Assembly: GCA_040182905.1 (NCBI GenBank)
Contig: JARQWU010000184.1
Span: forward strand, 1-21,122
Reading direction: 5' to 3'
From: Barthelona sp. PAP020
Lineage: Eukaryota; Metamonada: BaSk clade
DNA length: 21,122 bases
Below, in pieces: positions 9,101 to 14,949 of this stretch (positions within the stretch are counted from its first letter, which is position 1; every line of letters begins with the position of its first letter). Made by a program: the position numbers and the translations under genes. The notes under the pieces were generated by a model, which was not told where the DNA came from, made no database searches, and saw only the letters and a list, made by a program, of their open reading frames with translations.

Positions 9101-9762
9101 CCTACAGGACAATACGAAGCACACTGTCCGCATGCAATACAAGCTAGATCATCAAGGCTTTCTCCACCTTTTAATCCCACAATACAACGTTCTCCAAGTT
9201 CATCAATCTCAGTTTTCATTTGTAATATGTTCATACTTTGCATGTCATTACATGCTCGAACACAACGTGTGCAACCAACACAAAGAGAAGTATCAATACG
9301 AATAGCGCCATTGTTATCTTGATTCACATCTCCCCAATTTAGCAAAGCATCGAATTCATTATTGACAACGCTTTCATTTGAACGATGACGAGTATTATTT
9401 TGCATTTTCCTTAAAGCTTCTGTTGCAGCTAAACGAACTTTGGGTGTGTTTGTATGAATACGCATTCCTTCTTTTATTGCAGAACAACAAGAAAGAAACA
9501 ATTCCTTTTCTCCTTCAACTTCAACAACGCATACACGACATCGCCCAGCAGGCTTTAATTTAGGATGATGACATAAGGCCGGAACAAAATTTCCAGTTAA
9601 ATGACAAGCTTCATATATGGATAAAGCAATTGGAACTTCAAAATCGTTACCATTAATATTAATAACTATCTTTTCACCATCAATATCATCAACAACATTT
9701 CGAACCGTTGATGCACTGCTAATTGCTCTATTGGAATATCTTTTTTGAGCCAAATATGACAT
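6157..9762 (-). CDS. [FeFe]-hydrogenase fused to flavodoxin/NADPH-flavin reductase
   Basis: A 1201-residue enzyme predicted to reduce protons with electrons from NADPH. Residues 1-24 hold four Lys/Arg and no acid, like an organelle presequence. Next come a [2Fe-2S] domain (Cys64, 75, 78 and 92 or 93) and two [4Fe-4S] sites (Cys161/164/167/171; Cys208/211/214/218). The H-cluster domain (about 240-585) has all three signatures: TSCCPSW (322-328), MPCTAKKQE (378-386) and EVMACPGGCIGGGGQ (529-543); the ligands should be Cys325, 380, 533 and 537. A Ser/Thr-rich linker (590-622) leads to a flavodoxin domain (FMN loop TYATVTGNT). The FAD/NADPH reductase half has RLYSIASS (978-985) and CGLGTGIAPFRGF (1052-1064), and ends RWIFESY. 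The His-Cys3 cluster site usual after the [2Fe-2S] domain is missing. Similar fusions are known from a few anaerobic protists. Location in a hydrogenosome-like organelle is inferred. Confidence 0.96.
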   Translation of the reverse strand: MSYLAQKRYSNRAISSASTVRNVVDDIDGEKIVININGNDFEVPIALSIYEACHLTGNFVPALCHHPKLKPAGRCRVCVVEVEGEKELFLSCCSAIKEGMRIHTNTPKVRLAATEALRKMQNNTRHRSNESVVNNEFDALLNWGDVNQDNNGAIRIDTSLCVGCTRCVRACNDMQSMNILQMKTEIDELGERCIVGLKGGESLDDLACIACGQCASYCPVGAISVVDDIDKVYEAMSSRKVVVVQTAPAVRVTIGEELGQLPGEINTDLLVQSLRALGFNYVFDTNLTADLTIMEEATELIQRITDNIVDPKDKAAPLPLFTSCCPSWINFVEKRRPDLIPYLSTCKSPMGMLGTIIKTYWADKMNIKPENIFSVAIMPCTAKKQECKRVELSQNHMYDIDCVLTTRELGKMLRTQNIDLGKLNNFKKSFDSTLGESSGAGVIFGASGGVMEAALRTAYYFLTGEELNNVKLQQCRGYYGIRFANIPLTLKDGINIEIKVAICGGITSAQKLLKRHAIEEIGEMFHFIEVMACPGGCIGGGGQSKSLDNNILKKRSEAIYKIDEFSKIRVSHKNLEVQAIYTEWLGKPGSEKAHHALHTTYTDRSSSFTKHSTTFTGYSSEVDSDSILITYATVTGNTTGFAKSLAQKLSSGGANTVLKPMDTITAIELKKYLNVVLMTCTYGMGDIPPMGIEFYESINVLDDDVLKGVNFAVFGIGSSAYGENFNKAGAMFWDVMLSKGASPILDRGIADEKHIQGFDVAFQPFADSFMEILGVEEGIPLGIPNPQYRCVLTAPISDPRGPPPPGCTFVRMIENRRITPIDYEQDSRFITLDLHGTGIKYKTGWHVGIWPGNKKERVEMFLTWYGSDPDVTFVVEPIGATCEIEALSKPMTVRQLATFYLDFYSLAGRDYYKKLAPFATNLQEREELAFLGSKAGSDKLAEDRIMFGTNFLDVLIRYPSCRPPLHYLVEMIPLITPRLYSIASSNLMHPQCLELLIGIVSHKTKSGKIVTGLATGWLEEVEPYGGEVLVPIFIRESPLVPPLDKTKPFIACGLGTGIAPFRGFAQDKEILRVQAKPQENIGQMYLFLGCRYSNKDFLLADEWKSWEENGIITVFYAFSRENPKKKVYITDRMIENPKILFDVMENDAGSFLYCGPAGRIPSNIRTAVVKALTIYGDFDETSASNRIEEYEREGRWIFESY

Positions 9763-9919
9763 AAACAGAAAGCACTATAGGCTAATTAAAAATATAACGA
9801 AGAATTTATTATTTTAACAGTGATTTGAAATAATAAAACTAAACACAAAATTTCTAAATTAACCATAAATTACAATTCAACAGCACAGATAATCTCTTTG
9901 AAAAAACATAAAAAATTGT

Positions 9920-9959
9920 GAGACAAAAAACAAAAAAATGAAAAAAACGATTTTGTCTC
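9920..9959. repeat. 9-bp inverted repeat upstream of hydrogenase
   Basis: Perfect 9-base arms, GAGACAAAA and TTTTGTCTC, flank an A-rich loop of 22 bases. It lies about 160-200 bp upstream of the hydrogenase ATG. It could be a protein-binding dyad or an RNA hairpin; the AT-rich setting makes chance possible. Confidence 0.45.
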
Positions 9960-10067
9960 TTTCTTCAAGAAGGTTTATTTTTCGCTGTTAAAAAGAAAAT
10001 CAAATAAAAAACTCAGTATTTAAAAAAAAAATTATAAAAAAACCCAACGAAATTTCTCTGAATCACA

Positions 10068-10073
10068 TTTATT
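10068..10073 (-). terminator. putative poly(A) signal of NhaD gene
   Basis: AATAAA on the minus strand, five bases after the TAA of the antiporter gene, in the same position relative to the stop as at RPB5. Confidence 0.4.
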
Positions 10074-10078
10074 TCAAC

Positions 10079-12007
10079 TTAATTTGAACCAAAAAGATAT
10101 GTTGTACACAACATATGAACAGCAACTGAAGCTGCATAACCAATTAAAATCATCCATGAATATTTAAGATGAGCTTTAAAGGTAAAAATACCTCTTGCAG
10201 CTCCCATCAAAGCAACACCTGCTGCAGATCCCATAGCCAACATAGAACCTCCACAACCAGTTGTTAGTGTGACTAACAGCCAATTTCCAACATCCATGGA
10301 AGGATTCATCTCCAAAACAGAAAACATACAGGGAATGTTGTCAAGAACAGCAGATACCACACCAACAATCACATTGGCAACCCAAGGCTCTAAAGAACTG
10401 TAAAGAATGGAAGCCAACTTTTGCAAATAACCAAAAGTAGCCAAACCACCAATTGACATAATAATTGCATAGAAGAATAGAAGTGTATCCCACTCTGTTT
10501 TAGCTCCAAGGACATTTCTAAACATGTCAAAGGGTTCAAAGGTATTACCTTCAGCAACACGATAACCATGTGCAGCAAGACGAGCTTTTGAAATTGTGGT
10601 CCTCTTATTAATCAATTTCTCATACTTACGAATGTACCAAGAAAGAATAGACAATAAACCAAAACCGAAAAACATCGTAACAGCAGTTGGAATATGGAAA
10701 AAGTTGAACCCACACACAACCATCGCAATAGTGGATAAGAACAAAACAGCAGTTGGAATAGCTCCAGGCATCAAATGTGCAGCGGGGTTAACAGCAACTG
10801 TATGTTGAGGGATTGTCTTGGGAATCTTTAAAGACATAAGAAAGGCTGGTAACAACCAATTAACCAAACAAGGAATAATCAATCGGAGGAATTGTAAGAA
10901 TTCGAGCTTTCCTGCTTGCCACACCATCAAAGTGGTGATATCACCGAATGGGGAAAAAGCCCCACCAGCGTTAGCAGCCACAACAATGTTTGCACAACTG
11001 ATCAAAACAAATATATCATCGTCTTGACGCTCTTTCTTGATCTTTTCAAAGGTTTGGTCACGTATCACTTTGTTATCGAATGCCTTATATTTACCTTTGT
11101 TGGAAGGTTCATCAAACAATTCTTCTCTAGAATCAATTGCTGCAACCAATTTTTTTGCATCAAACTTACGTGGAGTCAAACATTCAGGACTAGAAGACTC
11201 ATCAATCATTACATCAACATCAATCGCCAACATATCCTTGTCAGAACTAATCTCCAAACTTCCCAAATCATCTTCATGCTCACTGCTTATACCAATTTCT
11301 GGAATAGATACAATAACATCCATTTCAGTGGTGTTTACCACACCACGTTCTTCATAAATCTTTCTAATATCAACACTAGGCCTTCCGTATTCATCCAATT
11401 GATAAATTTCAGGTTCAACATTTCCATCTGCTTGTCGAATAAATTCCTGTCTAAACATTTCTGCCAATATCAAATTATCTTCATCATCAGATTCTAATTC
11501 TTCTTCTAAATCTGAAATAACAGAAAGGTCTTCATCAATAACAACACCACCAACTGAACATACAACTGTTCCCATAACTAAAGCAGTGGTTAAGTTATCA
11601 GCAATAGGTCCAATGATAAAGGCTAATAAACCAGTTACCCAGAATAAATTTCTTTTGTGAAAACGTTTGTTCACTAAATATGCTTTCAAAGCTTCAAAAA
11701 CACCACGATCTTCCATAGTAGCCACAAAACTCATAGCCGCCAGTACAAACAAGAATATATCTGTAAATTCTAATAAATATTCATGTGCAGCATGTGCAAC
11801 AAGAGAAGTAGTTTCACCATCAACCAATACAGTTTCATCTCTCATGGCGATTCCTGCTAAAATCCAAATCAAACCAGTGACAACCAAAAGAGGTTTGGAT
11901 TTTCTAATCTTTAATTCTTCTTCAAAAATTGCCATGACAATTCCCATCAAAAAAAGTAACACACTTATGAGACCTAATGGATGACTAACATATGAACTTC
12001 CAGACAT
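10079..12007 (-). CDS. NhaD-family Na+/H+ antiporter with acidic cytosolic-type insertion
   Basis: The 642-residue protein carries NhaD-family signatures: GPIADNLTTALVMG (133-146), NIVVAANAGGAFSPFGDITT (340-359), SAVLDNIP (552-559) and GGSMLAMGSAAGVALMG (586-602). NhaD transporters exchange Na+ or Li+ for H+. They are common in bacteria and occur in plant plastid envelopes. Multiple membrane helices occupy 10-150 and 330-640. Residues about 155-332, between the first DN motif and the NAGGA motif, form a 180-residue polar insertion that is strongly acidic (for example DLEEELESDDED at 166-177). Bacterial members have only a short loop here. I cannot tell whether the protein sits in the plasma membrane, a vacuole or the hydrogenosome; no clear presequence is seen. 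An upstream ATG at 12041 is out of frame. Lateral origin from bacteria is possible but needs a tree. Confidence 0.92.
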   Translation of the reverse strand: MSGSSYVSHPLGLISVLLFLMGIVMAIFEEELKIRKSKPLLVVTGLIWILAGIAMRDETVLVDGETTSLVAHAAHEYLLEFTDIFLFVLAAMSFVATMEDRGVFEALKAYLVNKRFHKRNLFWVTGLLAFIIGPIADNLTTALVMGTVVCSVGGVVIDEDLSVISDLEEELESDDEDNLILAEMFRQEFIRQADGNVEPEIYQLDEYGRPSVDIRKIYEERGVVNTTEMDVIVSIPEIGISSEHEDDLGSLEISSDKDMLAIDVDVMIDESSSPECLTPRKFDAKKLVAAIDSREELFDEPSNKGKYKAFDNKVIRDQTFEKIKKERQDDDIFVLISCANIVVAANAGGAFSPFGDITTLMVWQAGKLEFLQFLRLIIPCLVNWLLPAFLMSLKIPKTIPQHTVAVNPAAHLMPGAIPTAVLFLSTIAMVVCGFNFFHIPTAVTMFFGFGLLSILSWYIRKYEKLINKRTTISKARLAAHGYRVAEGNTFEPFDMFRNVLGAKTEWDTLLFFYAIIMSIGGLATFGYLQKLASILYSSLEPWVANVIVGVVSAVLDNIPCMFSVLEMNPSMDVGNWLLVTLTTGCGGSMLAMGSAAGVALMGAARGIFTFKAHLKYSWMILIGYAASVAVHMLCTTYLFGSN

Positions 12008-12369
12008 ATGGGAAAAAAAAATAAAATATCCCCAGTTTCATTTTTCCCATTATTGGCAAAATCAATCTTTAATTATTTCTGCTTTTAACAATAATATTTT
12101 ATTCTATTACACTGTATACTAATTTCCATCTTTAAAATTTGATGATTTGGAAAAAATCATTATGGATTTCTTTCAACAAGTCTTCATTAAAACAGCTTTT
12201 TAATGTAAAAAATTGTTTTTTTTTGTCTTTATTTTGTTGTTGTTTGCAAAAAATGGTAAAAATTTTGAAAATCAAAAAGAAAAGCAACCAAGTTCACTTC
12301 CTTTTCTGGCAATTGAGGTTTTCAATACAAAAATAAAACACCTTTAACAGGTAAAATTACACTTTACAT
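12008..12369. other. NhaD promoter / LC8 3' gap of 362 bp
   Basis: AT-rich spacer between two minus-strand genes. A 65-codon open frame on the plus strand (12139-12336) is Lys/Phe-rich and looks like chance. TTTTATTTTTGTATTG on the minus strand, about 35 bases after the LC8 stop, may act in 3' end formation. No RNA gene is recognised. Confidence 0.4.
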
Positions 12370-12682
12370 TTAACCGGAGCGGAAAAGGAGGAAAGCAAGT
12401 TGTCCAATGTAGAAATAAATGAAATTGTTAGTTTCGTGAGTGATGTAAGAACCAAAAGCACGACCAACAATGCAATGCCATGTAGGATCATATTTTCTAT
12501 CGAAGTCACGTTTAATATGACCAGCAATATCCTTTTCAATAGTATACTTGGAGATAGCAACGTTAGCAGTATCAATGGCATCTTGTTGCATGTCTTCAGA
12601 CATATCGGCGTTTTTAACTTCAAGTTAGAATAACCAAACAATTAATAATAATAATACTTATAGCTTTGTGTTGTGTTGACAT
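12370..12682 (-). CDS. DYNLL: dynein light chain LC8 (two exons)
   Basis: Exons 12682-12658 and 12617-12370 give a 90-residue protein, against 89 in animals. LC8 is a dimeric hub that binds short linear motifs in dynein intermediate chain and many other partners. The match is nearly continuous: [13 protein letters not shown], then [40 protein letters not shown], and [17 protein letters not shown]. Exon 1 supplies MSTQHKAI. The split codon gives a second Ile, reproducing the AVIKNAD of the family. Without splicing, the start would be the internal ATG at 12603 and 13 conserved residues would be lost. Its presence implies dynein, either axonemal or cytoplasmic, so the organism or its relatives probably have flagella. 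Confidence 0.97.
12618..12657 (-). other. intron of LC8 (40 nt)
   Basis: On the minus strand the intron begins GTATTATT and ends TTCTAACTTGAAG, with the CTAAC box only six bases before the end. It splits codon 9 in phase 1. Both exon ends encode residues conserved in LC8 across eukaryotes, so the junction is well supported. Confidence 0.92.
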
Positions 12683-13044
12683 TTTAAATAATTGTTAATA
12701 TATCAAATGAAAAAAGTCCAATAAGATATTCAAATTCAAAAAATCGAATTCGAGATGCCTTTCGACTTTTTGTTAGAAATTTCAATTTCACCAATAAAAC
12801 CAAATTAAAATAAATTTAATTGCATATTTTAGAAGGTTATTTAAAATTTATGACCAAATTGAAAAGAAATTTATGATTGTTTAACAAACTTAATCTTTCT
12901 TTTTTCATCTGATTTATCAGATAAAAAGATAATTGAAGGATCAGACCATACATCAAATGGTTAATGTAATGCAAAATAAATAAAATTAAATAATCATTTA
13001 TTGTGTTGTTCTTTGTTTAATCTTCTCTACTAATCTCTTTATAT
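12683..13044. other. LC8 promoter / nucleotidyltransferase 3' gap of 362 bp
   Basis: AT-rich spacer. The notable structure is a hairpin ATCTGA-TTTA-TCAGAT at 12907-12922, flanked by T-rich and A-rich runs that extend it past one mismatch. It includes three GATA-type motifs within 25 bases. A dyad-like TCGAATTCGA lies at 12744-12753. No gene is recognised. Confidence 0.4.
12744..12753. promoter_or_regulatory. TCGAATTCGA palindrome upstream of LC8
   Basis: A perfect 10-bp palindrome about 62 bp upstream of the LC8 ATG. It is more GC-rich than its surroundings and carries two CpG steps, which are rare in this spacer. A role as a factor-binding site is inferred only from position. Confidence 0.3.
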
Positions 13045-14781
13045 CTACTTAAAAGTACGTTTACCATTTCTAAATTCCTTCAAAATCTTAATATTATTAC
13101 CATATTTAGATTTTTTATATAGACTTGAATTACGTCGTTTTGAATTGAAACTATTTGCCCTCTGTTTTCCATTGTTTGACCTATTATTCCGCTCAGACTT
13201 GTTTCTTTTATTTACATTTGGCAATACTTTTCTAATACTTACTAATTGTCTAATGATATTAAGCGTTTCAGTTAAATCACACAATAAATAATCGTCTTTT
13301 GAATACTTTATCGATGAAATATCGGTATATTCTTCAAAACGATCGTAATCAAACAAAGACATCGTTTGGATATTGTCATTTTCAATTTCTACAGACTCTT
13401 TCTGATAGCTTCTCATTATCTCTGCAATTGTCTTAGTTTTTTCAACAAATATAGATCCAGTAAGATCTTCTTCCTCTTGCAAATCATCATCAGAAGTGGA
13501 TGAATAAGAATCTTTAAATAACACCAAGGGCTTTGTGTTTGACTCATAAAGTTGATCTTCAATATCAGAACCTTCCAAATCATAATACCAACGTCCAGGC
13601 ATTAAAACAGAGATATCGACATAGCTCCAAACATTATAAAAAAACAAGTCAAGAAGCTCTATTGAAGAAAAATAATGCACATTGTTATTTTGATTCATAT
13701 TATAAATGTTATTGAGTAAATTCAAAGCAACACCAGCTACAGATTGAATTCTGTGAAAATTGCTCTCAGAAACACTACGACCAATGTTATTCGAAAGATT
13801 AATGGGGTCTAAAACATTGAAAGATTTTAAAAAGAAAGTATGATTCTTATTTAAAGCCTCCTTTCTGGGACGATATGAATACTTAAAGCACAACATCCGT
13901 AATCCATTGTATAAAGTACGACGAACAACAGCACTTTTTTCACAAAAATTTTCAAACACTTTTGGAATAGTTTTATGTTCAACAGTAGTGATTCTAAGCA
14001 TTTCATTGTTTTCTACTGAACCAAGAACAGTCAAAGCATGTGTCTTCCAAGGAAAATTCTTTAAAACATGAAGAAATAAATACAAAGCTTGAAAAGGTGT
14101 TTCAATTGGATGAATATTTTCAGAAAATACAAAAATATAGGTCAAAATCCCTTGTAAACAATAAGTAGATAACAACCCATTATTTCCACCCAATATTTTC
14201 GATTGATACATACACCAACCCTTAATTAAAATAGTGGACTTCTTAAACAAGTGATTCTTTCCTATTAATCTATCCATTTCTTCCAAAAATGTGATTGTGA
14301 ACAACCCTTGAAACTGATTAATTGTGATGTCAACTTGATAATCATTAACAATCAGTTTTAAAACGGGAACATCTGCACGCACTAACTCGACTTCTTGAAT
14401 AAAAATAGTAGGATAACTGTAGTTATAACTGTTCATACACCTTATAAATTCCTTTTCTAATTTAATCAATAATTCTAAAGGACTACAATTGCAATCCGAA
14501 CAGTCACAACCAACATCAATATCACCATCAGGTAAAAACGTTCTTAACTTAACACTACCATACAAAAAACATTTTGAATTAATTGTTTCATTAACTATAT
14601 TCTTAATGAACTTAAAAATTGATAATCTATGACGAATCGCTCTTTCAGAAGGTTGTAAAGCCCGAACCAACTCATCAAAACGATGCAATAAATTAGTTGA
14701 TTCATCTGGTATTGGAATATCCAATAAATCAGTGAACATTTGAATGTAATTTTCTTCCATATTATTTTTGTCTGTTTTCAT
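13045..14781 (-). CDS. PAP/OAS1-type nucleotidyltransferase (Trf4/TUT-like)
   Basis: A 578-residue member of the DNA-polymerase-beta superfamily, closest by recalled motifs to the plant 'PAP/OAS1 substrate-binding domain' proteins. The active site reads YGSVKLRTFLPDGDIDV, with Gly75-Ser76 and the metal-binding Asp87 and Asp89. The third carboxylate is Asp151 in VDITINQ. Strong family blocks follow: EEMDRLIGKNHLFKKSTILI and GWCMYQSKILGG, then GLLSTYCLQGILTYIF. These belong to the nucleotide-recognition half. Such enzymes add A or U to RNA 3' ends, or act in RNA decay; substrate cannot be read from the sequence. Right after the Asp pair is an unusual cysteine knot, GCDCSDCNC (91-99). The C-terminus is a long Asn/Ser-rich basic tail ending GKRTFK, likely RNA-binding or nuclear. 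It diverges from the TTI1-like gene over 168 bp. Confidence 0.85.
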   Translation of the reverse strand: MKTDKNNMEENYIQMFTDLLDIPIPDESTNLLHRFDELVRALQPSERAIRHRLSIFKFIKNIVNETINSKCFLYGSVKLRTFLPDGDIDVGCDCSDCNCSPLELLIKLEKEFIRCMNSYNYSYPTIFIQEVELVRADVPVLKLIVNDYQVDITINQFQGLFTITFLEEMDRLIGKNHLFKKSTILIKGWCMYQSKILGGNNGLLSTYCLQGILTYIFVFSENIHPIETPFQALYLFLHVLKNFPWKTHALTVLGSVENNEMLRITTVEHKTIPKVFENFCEKSAVVRRTLYNGLRMLCFKYSYRPRKEALNKNHTFFLKSFNVLDPINLSNNIGRSVSESNFHRIQSVAGVALNLLNNIYNMNQNNNVHYFSSIELLDLFFYNVWSYVDISVLMPGRWYYDLEGSDIEDQLYESNTKPLVLFKDSYSSTSDDDLQEEEDLTGSIFVEKTKTIAEIMRSYQKESVEIENDNIQTMSLFDYDRFEEYTDISSIKYSKDDYLLCDLTETLNIIRQLVSIRKVLPNVNKRNKSERNNRSNNGKQRANSFNSKRRNSSLYKKSKYGNNIKILKEFRNGKRTFK

Positions 14782-14949
14782 AACATATTAATAAAGTTAA
14801 TAATATTGCTTATTAATAATGTAAGATAAAAAGGAAAAATTAAAAAAAATTAACTTAAAAAAGGAAAAAGTAAAAGTGAAAGAAAAAAAAATGTAAAAAA
14901 AAATGAAGGTCAGATAGTGGACATTTTATCAGAATACATGAAAAATTAA
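14782..14949. promoter_or_regulatory. 168-bp bidirectional promoter (nucleotidyltransferase / TTI1-like)
   Basis: Very AT-rich shared upstream region. A near-symmetrical ATTAATAA...TTATTAAT pattern (about 14786-14820) lies on the nucleotidyltransferase side. A purine-only A/G run (about 14825-14900) lies on the TTI1 side. A short out-of-frame upstream ATG (14903) is closed by TAG within five codons. Confidence 0.4.

Larger units (their letters stand above)
9763..10078. other. hydrogenase promoter / NhaD 3' gap of 316 bp
   Basis: Very AT-rich spacer between two genes on the same (minus) strand; it must contain the NhaD-side hydrogenase 5' region. An inverted repeat (GAGACAAAA at 9920-9928, TTTTGTCTC at 9951-9959; loop 22) is the main structure. 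No open frame or RNA gene is recognised. Confidence 0.4.

Noticed and set aside
9760-12010. Hydrogenase and NhaD as an operon or metabolic island
   Set aside because: They are on the same strand but are separated by 316 bp and NhaD has its own putative poly(A) signal; neighbours are unrelated housekeeping genes, so no functional cluster is supported.
12008-12041. Upstream ATG extending the NhaD protein
   Set aside because: Counting the T run shows it is out of frame with the ATG at 12007 by one base.
12139-12336. 65-codon open frame on the plus strand in the NhaD-LC8 gap
   Set aside because: Composition is dominated by Lys, Phe and Leu from A/T runs; no domain, no conserved motif.
12357-12641. 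94-codon frame overlapping LC8 on the same strand
   Set aside because: It is an out-of-frame reading of LC8; the LC8 frame matches the family through nearly every residue.
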